Below, in pieces: positions 55,945-64,000 of a stretch of 64,000 nucleotides of DNA (the stretch's first letter is position 1; each line of letters starts with the position of its first letter). The translations under genes and the position numbers were made by a program. This stretch comes from Ardenticatenaceae bacterium (GTDB lineage: Bacteria > Chloroflexota > Anaerolineae > Promineifilales > Promineifilaceae). Below the pieces are notes generated by a model. That model had not been told where the DNA came from and searched no databases. It was given only the letters and a program-made list of their open reading frames with translations. Location of the stretch: the NCBI GenBank assembly GCA_020634215.1, contig JACKCD010000002.1, forward strand, positions 62,001 through 126,000. The letters run 5' to 3'.

Positions 55945-56015
55945 TAATGATTGGAGATTAGAGATTAGAGATTCTAAATCTCTAATCTCTAATCTCCAAT
56001 CTCCCAATTCCAAAA
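55945..56015. repeat. Inverted GAGATTA heptamer array
   Basis: Three units GAGATTG/GAGATTA on the left meet inverted TAATCTC/CAATCTC units, forming a near-perfect palindrome of about 60 bp between the EamA and XDH-like genes. Confidence 0.85.
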
Positions 56016-56031
56016 TCAAAAGAGGTTCTCC

Positions 56032-58308
56032 ATGTCTACAGAAAATGGTTATAAATATGTCGGAAAACCCCGCCCACTTGTTGAAGGGCTGGAAAAAGTT
56101 TCGGGCTACGTGCGCTATACCGCCGATGTCAAGCTGCCGGGGATGCTCTATGCCCACCTGGTGTTAAGCCCCTATGCCCATGCCAACATTCTCTCGGTGG
56201 ACAAAAGCGAGGCCGAAGCGTTGCCCGGTGTCCATGCGGTGCTAACGGGCGAAGATTTGGTGACCCGTGACAAAGTGATTGCCTCGCGTAACAGTGCCAT
56301 TTTGGCAAAAGGCAAGGTGCTGTGGCGCGGCCAGCCGGTGGTGGCGGTGTTGGCAGAATCGCCGGCTATTGCCCAAGATGCGGCGGAGCTGGTGATGGTG
56401 GATTATGAGGCGTTAACGGCCGTTATTGACATGGAAGAAGCGATCAAACCCGAAACCTTCACCATCTGGCCCAGCGGCTTGCCCCAAGAAGATTCCGACC
56501 TCACCTCCATCCACGGAGCCACCGACAAAGCCGAAGAAGAAAGCAGCCGCCCCAACAACGTCCACGCCGAACAGCACTTCGGCCACGGCGATGTCGAAGC
56601 TGGTTTTGCCGAAGCCGACCACATCCTAGAAGACACTTTCCGCATCGAAATGGTGCATCAAAGCTACCTCGAACCCCACGCTTGCGTCGCCGACCCTGAC
56701 CCATTGGGGCGCGGTCTCACCGTCTACACCAGCACCCAGGGGCAATTCATCGCCCGTGACGAAGTAGCCCGCATTTGCAGCCTGCCCAAAAGCCAGGTCA
56801 AAGTCATTCCCATGATGTTTGGCGGTGGCTTTGGCGCTAAATACGGCATTCTCGAACCGATTACCAGCGCTCTGGCTCTCACTGTGCGCCGCCCCGTGCA
56901 GCTTGTTCTCAGCCGTTCCGAAGATTTTCTGGCAACCACCCCGTCCCCCATGACCATCATTGACCTCAAAACGGGGGTCAAAAACGACGGCTCGCTGACT
57001 GCCCTCAAAGCGCGGGTGCTGCTCGACAACGGCATCTTTTCCTTCAACCTCAGCGGCATTGTCTCCATGCTGCTTGGTGGCTATTACAAATGGCCCAACC
57101 TGCAAATTGATTGTTACGAAATCAACACCCACAAACCGCAAATTGGGGCTTACCGCGCCCCCGGTGCGCCGCAGGCCACCTTTGCCGTGGAAAGCCACAT
57201 TGATGAGATGGCGCGGCTGTTGGGGCGCGATCCGCTGGCGTTCCGGCTGCAAAATGTGGCAGAAGATGGGGATTTGACCGGTGTCGGCCGGCCGTGGCCC
57301 CCCATCGGCCTCAAAAAATGTCTGGAAACGATGCAGGCGCACCCCAAATGGCAAAACCGCAGCCAGGAGCCAGGCATTGGTTATGGTCTTGCTGTCGGCG
57401 GCTGGCCGTCGGGCATGACCCCCGCCTCCTCCATTTGTCGCGTAGACAGCGATGGCCGCGTCAACATCCACCTTGGCACCGTGGACATTTCTGGTGTCAA
57501 CAGTTCCTTTGTGCTGGTGGCTGCCGAAGTATTGGGCGTATCGCCCGATGAGGTGACAATTGTTGCCAGCGACACCAGCAACAGCCCCTTTGCCCCTGGC
57601 AGCGGCGGCAGCCAAGTTACCTATAGCGTCTCCGGCGCGGTGCGAAACGCCGCCGAAGCGGCCAAAGCCAAGCTGTTGGCCGTGGCTGCCGAAGAGTTTG
57701 AAGCGGCCGTGGAAGATTTGGAGATGGTGGATAGTCATGCTCAGGTGAAGGGCGTGCCGGACAAACGGCTTCCCATTGCCCAACTGGTCAACATTGCCCA
57801 ATCCAAAGCGGGGGGCGGTGGCCCTATCGTGGGCGAAGGCAGTGCTGCAAAGGAAGAAAACGCCCCCGGCTTTGTGGCCCACCTCGTTAAAATTCATGTG
57901 GATAGCGAAACGGGGCGCATTACGCCGCTCGATTACCTCGGCGTGCAGGATGTGGGCTTTGCCATTAACCCCATGATGGTGGAAGGGCAACTGCACGGCG
58001 GAATGGTGCAGGGGTTGGGCATTGCCATGTATGAGGCGATGGTCTACGACAGCGAAGGGCAGCTTGTCACCGGCAGCTTTATGGATTACGCCGTGCCGCG
58101 TGCCGACATGGTGCCCAGCATTGATGTGGTGCTGATCAACAACCCATCTCCCTATGGCCCCTTTGGGGCGCGGGGCATTGGCGAACCGCCGATTATTGCC
58201 GGGGGCGCAGCCGTCGGTAATGCCATCAAGGATGCAACCGGGGTGCGTCTGACGCGGCTGCCGCTGCAAGGGGAACGGTTGTGGCGGGCGGTGGTCGGTA
58301 ATCAGTAA
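56032..58308 (+). CDS. Xanthine-dehydrogenase-family molybdopterin-binding subunit (orphan)
   Basis: 758 residues, full length for the large catalytic subunit. The Moco-binding GGGFGAKYG segment is near residue 265; GAYRAPGAPQ and the catalytic glutamate in GARGIGEPP near 715-720 are intact. Substrates of the family include purines, aldehydes, CO and nicotinate; which one cannot be told. The FAD and 2Fe-2S subunits that normally complete the enzyme are not adjacent. The last codons Gly-Asn-Gln-stop are from GGTAATCAGTAA. Confidence 0.9.
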   Translation: MSTENGYKYVGKPRPLVEGLEKVSGYVRYTADVKLPGMLYAHLVLSPYAHANILSVDKSEAEALPGVHAVLTGEDLVTRDKVIASRNSAILAKGKVLWRGQPVVAVLAESPAIAQDAAELVMVDYEALTAVIDMEEAIKPETFTIWPSGLPQEDSDLTSIHGATDKAEEESSRPNNVHAEQHFGHGDVEAGFAEADHILEDTFRIEMVHQSYLEPHACVADPDPLGRGLTVYTSTQGQFIARDEVARICSLPKSQVKVIPMMFGGGFGAKYGILEPITSALALTVRRPVQLVLSRSEDFLATTPSPMTIIDLKTGVKNDGSLTALKARVLLDNGIFSFNLSGIVSMLLGGYYKWPNLQIDCYEINTHKPQIGAYRAPGAPQATFAVESHIDEMARLLGRDPLAFRLQNVAEDGDLTGVGRPWPPIGLKKCLETMQAHPKWQNRSQEPGIGYGLAVGGWPSGMTPASSICRVDSDGRVNIHLGTVDISGVNSSFVLVAAEVLGVSPDEVTIVASDTSNSPFAPGSGGSQVTYSVSGAVRNAAEAAKAKLLAVAAEEFEAAVEDLEMVDSHAQVKGVPDKRLPIAQLVNIAQSKAGGGGPIVGEGSAAKEENAPGFVAHLVKIHVDSETGRITPLDYLGVQDVGFAINPMMVEGQLHGGMVQGLGIAMYEAMVYDSEGQLVTGSFMDYAVPRADMVPSIDVVLINNPSPYGPFGARGIGEPPIIAGGAAVGNAIKDATGVRLTRLPLQGERLWRAVVGNQ

Positions 58309-58332
58309 ACGGTAATCGGTAAACGGTTGTAG
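58309..58332. repeat. GGTAATC units after the XDH-like gene
   Basis: Two or three GGTAATC/GGTAAAC units continue directly from the stop codon of the XDH-like gene. Confidence 0.7.
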
Positions 58333-58360
58333 GTAGAGACGCAAAATTTTGCGTCTCTAC
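58333..58360. repeat. 28-bp perfect palindrome, GAGACGC family
   Basis: Same sequence as at 36247-36276 over 28 bp. It ends 12 bp before the YbaK start. Confidence 0.9.
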
Positions 58361-58372
58361 GTTTTTGTATCC

Positions 58373-58843
58373 ATGTTGTATGACAGAATTGTGGCGCTGC
58401 TGGCGGAAAGTGGTGTGGCGTTTGAGATTTTGTGCCATGAAGTGATTCGCACGGCGGCGGATGCAGAACGGGCGGTGCCGGGGCTAGTGGATCATCTGGT
58501 GAAGACGGTGGCGTTCCAGGTTAAGGATGGGGCGTATGTGTTGGCGGGGGTGCCAGCGCGGGCGCGGATTGATTACAAGCGGCTGGCGGATTTATTGGGC
58601 GTGAACCGCCGCCTGCTGCGGAGTTTGTCGCCGGAACAGGTAGAGGAAGAATTGGGGTTTGAAGTGGGGGGCGTGGGGCCGTTCCCCGTCGTAGAGGGAA
58701 TGCGAATTTATTTTGACAGCACGCTGGCGGGGGCGGGGCGGATTTATTGCGGCAGTGGCTTGAACACGCGCACGGTGGCAATGCAGTTTGCTGATTTGCT
58801 GGCGGTGTCGGGTGGGGATTTGGTGGAGATGACGAAAGCATAG
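58373..58843 (+). CDS. ybaK: YbaK/ProX-type aminoacyl-tRNA deacylase
   Basis: 156 residues. The conserved lysine lies in HLVKTVAFQV and the substrate-loop GSGLNTRT near the end fits the YbaK/EbsC/ProX fold that hydrolyses mischarged Cys- or Ala-tRNA(Pro). I chose ATG 58373 because the in-frame TTG upstream is inside the palindrome. The gene ends with TAG followed immediately by GAGATTGG repeats. Whether it is the YbaK or the ProX subtype cannot be decided by eye. Confidence 0.85.
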   Translation: MLYDRIVALLAESGVAFEILCHEVIRTAADAERAVPGLVDHLVKTVAFQVKDGAYVLAGVPARARIDYKRLADLLGVNRRLLRSLSPEQVEEELGFEVGGVGPFPVVEGMRIYFDSTLAGAGRIYCGSGLNTRTVAMQFADLLAVSGGDLVEMTKA

Positions 58844-58890
58844 AGATTGGAGATTGGGGATTGGAGATTGGTTGGTTCGTTCAATCTCGA
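58843..58890. repeat. GAGATTG heptamers after the YbaK gene
   Basis: Four GAGATTG/GGGATTG units begin at the stop codon, with a single inverted CAATCTC near 58882. Confidence 0.75.
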
Positions 58891-58959
58891 TTTGCGGAGA
58901 AGTAGTGCAAACAGAGTATGCTATAATGCAGTCAATATTTTTGAACAATAGGTGCAAAG

Positions 58960-59361
58960 ATGATTGTTGAAACATACGTGGGAATTGTTCAGGATGGACA
59001 AATTTGCTTGCCAGAGATGGAATTACTGCCAGAAGGAAGCCGGGTGTATGTTGTTGTGCCTAAAGAACCGGGTGATTTGATTGATGCTACCCTTGCACGC
59101 CGTAAAGCAAACCGCTGGCTGTTGGAGTACGTGGGAAATCTGACAATGGCCGATGATGTGCAGCTTGTGCAGTATCACCAACGGGCTGTATGGCAATTTG
59201 GCATTTTTTTAACCAGACGTGGGCATCAGCCAATTGGTCCAATTGGTAACGTGGCTGTGGATGCCGAAACAGGCCTTGTTTTGGTATCGCAGGAAAAGAT
59301 TGAGGAGATCATTAGCCGTGGGGAAGCAGTTGCTCGTGCCGCATTTTCAGCAGAAAGCTAA
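58960..59361 (+). CDS. AbrB-like small protein, partner of the C39-like protein
   Basis: 133 residues. The N-terminus (GIVQDGQICLPEMELLPEGSRVYVVVP) has the swapped-hairpin AbrB/SpoVT look of antitoxins of the AF2212 type. The C-terminus (GIFLTRRGHQPIGPIGNVAVDAETG) is unlike AbrB and may be a beta-strand partner domain. It overlaps the next gene by 44 nt, so the pair is expressed together. Whether it is an antitoxin is inference only. Confidence 0.6.
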   Translation: MIVETYVGIVQDGQICLPEMELLPEGSRVYVVVPKEPGDLIDATLARRKANRWLLEYVGNLTMADDVQLVQYHQRAVWQFGIFLTRRGHQPIGPIGNVAVDAETGLVLVSQEKIEEIISRGEAVARAAFSAES

Positions 59362-59782
59362 TGGATATTGTTTGCCTGCTTGCGTGCAAATGGTGTGGGG
59401 ATATTGGGGGGTAGTTGCTTCACAGGATGAAATAGCCAAGTTACTCGGAATGCGTCATTATTTTGGTATTCCAATGAGCCAAATTAAGCGGTTGGAAACA
59501 TCGGGCTTAACGGTTGTGTTTGATCAGGGTACAGCACGTGAGCTTGAGAACTGGCTGAACAGGGGTGTGCCGGTTGTTGTGTTCTTACAAGCTGGTGAGT
59601 TGCCTTATTGGCAAGGGGAAATTTTTCAACATGCTGTTGTCGCTGTTGGCATGGACGAGCAATTTATTTGGTTGCTCGATCCTGCTTTGACAGATTCTAA
59701 TTCTGTATCAACTCCTTTAGATGATTTTATGTTGGCTTGGGGAGAAATGGATTATTCATTTGCGGTACTTAACAGGCGGTAA
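59318..59782 (+). CDS. C39/papain-like cysteine-protease-fold protein
   Basis: 154 residues. GYCLPACVQMVWGYWG near residues 16-31 holds the candidate catalytic cysteine, FQHAVVAVGMD the histidine and LLDPAL the aspartate, in the order of C39-type peptidase domains. There is no transporter domain or signal peptide, so it would act in the cytosol. I chose GTG 59318 because AGGAG lies about 10 nt upstream and the conserved part begins there. It overlaps the AbrB-like gene; the next gene starts on its stop codon (TAATG). Confidence 0.7.
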   Translation: MGKQLLVPHFQQKANGYCLPACVQMVWGYWGVVASQDEIAKLLGMRHYFGIPMSQIKRLETSGLTVVFDQGTARELENWLNRGVPVVVFLQAGELPYWQGEIFQHAVVAVGMDEQFIWLLDPALTDSNSVSTPLDDFMLAWGEMDYSFAVLNRR

Positions 59783-61173
59783 TGATGAAAATAGATCACG
59801 AACAGTTGTACAAGATGGTTGAGCAGTTGATGGGGGAAACGGCCGTTCCTGGCGCGTGTGTTGGTGTTTTGCAAAACGGGGAAACCCATGTGGCTGGTTT
59901 TGGCGTAACCAACGTTAATCACCCGCTCGACGTGACCGCCGACACCCTGTTTCAAATTGGCTCTATTACCAAAACCTACACCGCCACCCTGCTGCTGCGG
60001 CTGGTGGAGCTGGGCAAGCTGGATTTGGATGCGCCGCTGCTGACCTATTTGCCCGATTTCCGCGTGGGGGATGAAACGGTGGCGGGGCAGGTGCGGGTAC
60101 GGGATTTGTTGACCCATACGGCTGGCTGGGTGGGCGACCATTTTATTGACACCGGCAGCGGCGGCGATGCCAACCGCAACTATGCCGCTTCGATGGCTGG
60201 ACTACCCCAACTGGCTCCGCCCGGTACCCACTTTTCTTACAACAACGCCAGCTTTTCCCTGGCTGGGCATCTCATTGAAACCATCACCGATATGAGCTAT
60301 GAAGCGGCGATGCAGCAATACATTTTTGACCCGCTGGGGCTGCACCACAGCTACTTTTACGCCGGGGACGTGATGACCCACCGCTTTGCCGTTGGGCATC
60401 GGGTGACGGAGAACGGAGCCGAGGTGCAAACGCCGTGGCCGCTACCCCGCGCCGTCCACCCCGCCGGGGCGATTTGCTGCTCGGTGGGCGACCTGCTGCG
60501 CTATGCCCAGTTCCATCTCAATGATGGTGCGTTGGCTGTAACGCCGACCACCGACACGCCGACCACCGACCACCAGCAGTTGATGTCTGCCGACGTTGTG
60601 CGGCAGATGCGGACGGCGCAGTTTGCCGTGGGGGATATGATGGAGGCGATTGGGCTGGCGTGGTTTTTGGACAGCGTGGACGGGGTGCTGACGGCCAGCC
60701 ACGGTGGAGCGACGGTGGGGCAGCTATCGCTGCTGCTGCTGGTTCCAGAACGGCAGTTTGCCCTGGCAATTGTGACGAATGCGGATTATGGACGGGTGCT
60801 GACGAAGGAGCTGAGCCGCTGGATGCTGGGGCATTATTTGGGGCTGCATGTGGCGGAACCGGAGCCGATTGAATTGCCGGAGGAGGCGTTGAAGCCGTTG
60901 GTGGGGGTGTATAAACGGCCGTTTCAAGACGTAGCATTGGGGTGGGAAAACGGCCGTTTGTCCCTCGCCGTCACCTTCAAACAACCCTTTCCCACGGCCG
61001 ACACCCCCTTGCCCCCGCCATTGCCCCCTGCACCCCTGACCCCCATCGCCCCCGACCGCTTTGTGGTGTTGGAAGGACCGATGAAGCACCAACTTGCCAG
61101 CATCATTCGCCAACCGGATGGGTCGGTGGGGTGGTTGCGCTATGGAGGACGGATTCATAAAGTCTGTATTTAG
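59782..61173 (+). CDS. Serine hydrolase, beta-lactamase class C/esterase family
   Basis: 463 residues, beta-lactamase superfamily (PF00144). The catalytic SxxK is SITK near residue 61, the YxN motif is in FSYNNASF near 152, and HGG supplies the third motif. A C-terminal domain of about 110 residues (EEALKPLVGVYKRPF) resembles lipocalin-like DUF3471-type extensions. No signal peptide is visible. Candidates are esterase, D-aminopeptidase or transacylase; beta-lactamase activity is not implied. It is followed by a good intrinsic terminator. Confidence 0.88.
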   Translation: MMKIDHEQLYKMVEQLMGETAVPGACVGVLQNGETHVAGFGVTNVNHPLDVTADTLFQIGSITKTYTATLLLRLVELGKLDLDAPLLTYLPDFRVGDETVAGQVRVRDLLTHTAGWVGDHFIDTGSGGDANRNYAASMAGLPQLAPPGTHFSYNNASFSLAGHLIETITDMSYEAAMQQYIFDPLGLHHSYFYAGDVMTHRFAVGHRVTENGAEVQTPWPLPRAVHPAGAICCSVGDLLRYAQFHLNDGALAVTPTTDTPTTDHQQLMSADVVRQMRTAQFAVGDMMEAIGLAWFLDSVDGVLTASHGGATVGQLSLLLLVPERQFALAIVTNADYGRVLTKELSRWMLGHYLGLHVAEPEPIELPEEALKPLVGVYKRPFQDVALGWENGRLSLAVTFKQPFPTADTPLPPPLPPAPLTPIAPDRFVVLEGPMKHQLASIIRQPDGSVGWLRYGGRIHKVCI

Positions 61174-61181
61174 CTGAAAAG

Positions 61182-61238
61182 CAAGCGGTAGGTGATACGT
61201 CTGATCTATGACAATAATCACCTACCGCTTGTTTTTTT
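61182..61238 (+). terminator. Intrinsic terminator
   Basis: CAAGCGGTAGGTGAT at 61182-61196 pairs perfectly with 61217-61231 and is followed by seven Ts, directly after the serine-hydrolase gene. The loop is 20 nt. Confidence 0.85.
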
Positions 61239-62415
61239 ACCGCTGTTCAAACACAGGGTAGATATTAGCCCATTGAAGCCTCTACGGATATTTTAAGTTC
61301 CATAACTTTGTTCCGTTAATAGGTGTACAGGACGTTATTTGTACATTTGTGCCATCACCCTTTGCGTTTTCCCCTCCTTCTACATCTAGGCACTGTTCAT
61401 TGTGACGTACAACGATTTGGAATGAATCTTCCTTTGGCTCTAGCCGCCATAACTGATTATAGGAGGCGGGACCTTGGCATTTGGATTGAAAGACATTTTC
61501 GCCTACGCTTCGTGATGGTGTTCGTACGGTTAAGCATTTGCCGCTGTGAACAGCCATCATTTGATACCAGCCATCTCCCACATGAATAGGACGCCAAAGT
61601 TGGTTGGTTGCGTTTTCACCCCCGCAACTCCATTGGTGTACATTAGCATTGTCGCTGATGGATTCACCTGAAATATCCAGGCAACTGTTACTATGTTCAG
61701 CGACGATTTGAAAATCGCCCACAGGAATAATTTTCCAGAGCTGATTATCTGGCAAAGATCCCCTACAGCGCCATTGCTGAACTTTCGTACCGTTTTTGGG
61801 TGCATAGACACCGCTGCTAACATCTAGGCAGCTATCGCTATGAATGGCACGGATTTGATAATAACCACGCGATGTTTGCACTAGTTTCCAAAGTTGATCT
61901 TTTTTAGGTTCATTGGTGCAAACAGTGTGCCGAACAACTTTACCATTTTCAAAATTAGTTTCGTTGCCTTCGACGTCGAGGCATTTGTTACTGTATAAGG
62001 CTCTGATATGATAAGCTGCCTTATATATTTTGTTGCCGTCCTGATCATACTCATAATAAGCCTTTTCGACTGCTTCCAACCGCCATAGTTGATTCGTTTG
62101 CGAAACACCCAAGCATTCCCACATATGAACGTCAGCATTGGCAGTGTTGTCTCGCCCGCTACTTACATCTAGGCAGTACTTGTTATCTGAACTGTTTACA
62201 GGGATCAGTTGAAAACTGCCTTTAAGCTTTTTGTCATCATAAGATCGGCGCATCGTTTCATGAATCCAATCAGAATAATCAGCCACACGTGTATGGACAC
62301 TAGCCTTGCTGCACTCTAACTCTAAAGTGTCTGGCTTTATAAGAGTCGTAATTTGAGATACGATGCCAACGAGACGTTTGTCTTGCCCATCATTTACTAT
62401 TACTGGGCCACCACT

Positions 62416-62423
62416 ATCACCTT
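62416..62423. repeat. Target-site duplication, left copy (ATCACCTT)
   Basis: Directly repeated at 63667-63674, flanking the IS. The 8-bp length is usual for IS1-family elements. Confidence 0.88.
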
Positions 62424-63666
62424 GGTAGTAGTGCATTAAACCGTGAACATTAACACCACCTATCAATAAGTGCTTGCACCGCTTTGGACGGCCGCCCACG
62501 CTGTTTAGGCGGTTGCCAACGAGGCGGAGGCAATCGATAGGTCAACAGCTCTTGATAAGACCAAATGTGGTCAGTCAAGCCAGCGGCAAGCGCTGGGGTG
62601 CGCTGAATCCAGCGATGGGCAAACGAGCCCAATGCTATCTTGATACGGAGCGACTTGTGCGGGTCACAGAAATTGTAGAAGCAGCCAACGATGTACATGC
62701 CAGCCTCCAGCGTCTCAACTTGATGAATGAGCATCCGGCTGCGACGCGAAAGCCAGGCGAGGCGCTGTCTGAAAGTGGCGTTGAGACGCTCAATGTAAGC
62801 TGTGTTGAGAACGCCGCTGAATCCTTGCGACGCCGTAATCAGAGCGAGTGCTTGCTGACGGCAACCGTCTAGAAATTGCCGTTCAATGGTCAACGTGCCA
62901 TGGGCTGCGCGTTTGATGACGCGACCAATGAAAACGTCACGCCAGGCAATCAGCTTGGGTCGGCAACGCTGACCCTGCTGGTCGGGGGTACGAAAGGCGC
63001 GTCGGATTGCCTTCATATAATGTGGCAAACCGTCAACGGCAATTAACAGCCGACGACAGAGTGCGACCTGTCGAATGGTGTCCACGAGTGACGCAATCAT
63101 TTGCTTATCACGTTGCTGACTGATGACCCCACCGAGCCACAAACGGGTCGGCACCATCATGGTCAGCCCCATCCAGAGAGACCGACCCCATGCTTTGACT
63201 TTGATTTCATCAGCTTGCGCCTGAACGAGGTCTAGCTGGCTGCTGGCAACCAGTCGGTCATGAACTTGCTGGCAATGCTGACCTGCCCGCTGCCACCAGC
63301 TTTTGATGGTGCGACGGTCAAATCCGAACGCAGCGACAACTGCCTCTATCGGACAGCCGTAGGCCAGCAGGACAATCACAAGCATCACAGTGGCTGGGTC
63401 TGTTTGCAGACGGTAGAACAGGGTTCCTTTGGTCACGCTGAATGTTTTTTTGCACACATCGCAACGACACCGCTGTTCTTGCTGACTGTGTGGATGGATA
63501 TTTCCTTGATTGACCTGCCCTCTAGCTGGACAATCGATATTGGGGCAAAATAGTTGTTGTGGATTCATTGAGCAAACCTGTTTTGGTAGTAGTTGACCGT
63601 TTAGGTTCGCTTTTTGAATCCATTTTGTCAAATTTTCTTATTTTCACGCTTCCTTGTACTTCTACC
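62424..63666 (-). mobile_element. IS1-family-like insertion sequence, 1243 bp
   Basis: Bounded by ATCACCTT direct repeats. Terminal inverted repeats begin GGTAGTAGTGCA at 62424 and, on the other strand, GGTAGAAGTACA at 63666; about 21 of the first 30 positions match, including a shared CGTGAA block. It holds one transposase gene. Ends beginning GGT, the 8-bp duplication and the transposase type agree with the IS1 family in its single-frame variant. The element looks intact. Confidence 0.88.
62450..63568 (-). CDS. IS1-family-like DDE transposase
   Basis: 372 residues in one frame. An N-terminal zinc-ribbon (CPNIDCPARGQ, then CRCDVCKKTF) and a helix-turn-helix (FGFDRRTIKSWW) correspond to InsA. 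The catalytic part has Asp in QADEIKVKAWG, Asp in LIAVDGLPHY and Glu in AYIERLNATF, corresponding to InsB. A basic C-terminal tail ends near the IS edge. ATG 63568 is the first Met; a TTG at 63631 would extend into the terminal repeat region. There is no programmed-frameshift site because InsA and InsB parts are already fused. Confidence 0.85.
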   Translation of the reverse strand: MNPQQLFCPNIDCPARGQVNQGNIHPHSQQEQRCRCDVCKKTFSVTKGTLFYRLQTDPATVMLVIVLLAYGCPIEAVVAAFGFDRRTIKSWWQRAGQHCQQVHDRLVASSQLDLVQAQADEIKVKAWGRSLWMGLTMMVPTRLWLGGVISQQRDKQMIASLVDTIRQVALCRRLLIAVDGLPHYMKAIRRAFRTPDQQGQRCRPKLIAWRDVFIGRVIKRAAHGTLTIERQFLDGCRQQALALITASQGFSGVLNTAYIERLNATFRQRLAWLSRRSRMLIHQVETLEAGMYIVGCFYNFCDPHKSLRIKIALGSFAHRWIQRTPALAAGLTDHIWSYQELLTYRLPPPRWQPPKQRGRPSKAVQALIDRWC

Positions 63667-63674
63667 ATCACCTT
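63667..63674. repeat. Target-site duplication, right copy (ATCACCTT)
   Basis: Right-hand copy of the 8-bp duplication; see 62416-62423. Confidence 0.88.
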
Positions 63675-64000
63675 TGCACACATAATTATCAGCATATGAA
63701 TGTACACAGAATTCTTGCCCATTAGGATCTATTCCAAAGGCCTCGCAACTCAAACTTGTGATGACACCAAAGTTAGCAAAACTTAATGTTGTATTGCTTC
63801 CCCAACCGGATATTGTGACTGTTTTGTAAAAGTTTGTTAAATATTTGTGGCGTTGTTCGGCTATGGGAATTACCTGAACGAACTTATCTAATATGATAGG
63901 CTCTTTTAGTTCTAATAGTGCTATATCATCATGAACATCATCCCCGTCTTTGCCATAATTGGGGTGCAGATGTACCTGAGCAACTCTAAGTGATTGCCCC

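Larger units (their letters stand above)
61282..64000 (-). pseudogene. Trypsin-like protease fused to ricin-type lectin repeats, split by an IS
   Basis: Leftward gene running off the right end of the window. The piece 64000-63667 gives chymotrypsin-fold sequence with the catalytic Asp in HDDIALLEL, ISGWGS, and VCKGD. The IS at 62424-63666 follows. The piece from 62423 on continues with GDSGGPV, which carries the catalytic serine, and then three or more beta-trefoil units with QxW-type motifs (QLWRLE, QLWKL, QLWRP). Removing the IS and one AAGGTGAT restores VCKGDSGGPV exactly. Before insertion it was a secreted protease with a carbohydrate-binding tail. No AACGGCCGTT occurs here. Confidence 0.9.

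Noticed and set aside
56626..58344. 572-codon leftward frame opposite the XDH-like gene
   Set aside because: An antisense shadow caused by GC-rich third positions; His/Asn-rich translation and no family, whereas the forward strand has a complete catalytic subunit.
61282..62499. Separate gene of 405 codons starting inside the IS end
   Set aside because: The first residues are transposon sequence; the frame is the downstream half of the interrupted trypsin-ricin gene.

Overview
The window is bacterial chromosomal DNA of mixed strand, about 55-60% GC, with no rRNA, tRNA, CRISPR array or phage block that I can see. The gene repertoire points to a filamentous or multicellular Chloroflexota (Anaerolineae-like) bacterium, possibly from a metagenome. 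Pointers are BTAD/NB-ARC/TPR and STAND regulators, MacAB-like exporters with HlyD adaptors, delta-60 repeat secreted proteins, an orphan xanthine-dehydrogenase-type subunit, and many intergenic repeats. This is inference; there is no phylogenetic marker gene here.

Layout. 1-5.9 kb: partial cytochrome P450, DUF3307 membrane protein, an overlapping HAD/MazG/NUDIX/SDR operon and a YitT-family protein. 6.0-12.8 kb: three decayed or frameshifted genes (secreted zinc metalloprotease, cytosine-deaminase-like amidohydrolase, NACHT NTPase) and a 260-bp hexanucleotide low-complexity tract. 12.8-20.5 kb: a five-gene cluster SWIM zinc finger / DUF5691 / MoxR AAA ATPase / DUF5682 / VWA, resembling E. coli yehQ-yehL-yehM-yehP and without an established function. 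20.8-30.3 kb: HExxH protein, BTAD regulator, SurA_N-like anchored protein, class V aminotransferase, two-component system. 30.3-35.6 kb: ABC exporter operon with two adaptors. 35.8-44.8 kb: rhodanese lipoprotein, orphan LuxR response regulator, delta-60 repeat protein, Cys/Met-metabolism PLP enzyme, STAND-TPR protein. 45.0-50.0 kb: a cassette of secreted proteins with duplicated members (two unknown secreted proteins, two glycoside-hydrolase-like proteins). 50.1-61.2 kb: Ca-type P-type ATPase, AI-2E transporter, DMT permease, xanthine-dehydrogenase-like subunit, YbaK deacylase, an overlapping AbrB-like/C39-like pair and a serine hydrolase. 61.3-64 kb: a trypsin/ricin-lectin fusion gene split by an IS1-type element exactly at the catalytic-serine motif, with a visible 8-bp target duplication.

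Three features run through the whole window. First, the 10-bp palindrome AACGGCCGTT occurs about 80 times (chance expectation well below one), mostly inside genes, and reads as Thr-Ala-Val or Asn-Gly-Arg. It behaves like the cyanobacterial HIP1 palindrome. Second, gaps between genes hold inverted arrays of 7-bp tandem units (GAGATTG, GGTAATC, CCCCACT and GGTGCGT types). These often begin at or inside stop codons, and in one case they supply a start codon. Third, a 28-30 bp perfect palindrome sits just 5' of three unrelated genes. Frameshifts cluster between 6.9 and 14.2 kb, which may be real gene decay or locally poor consensus.
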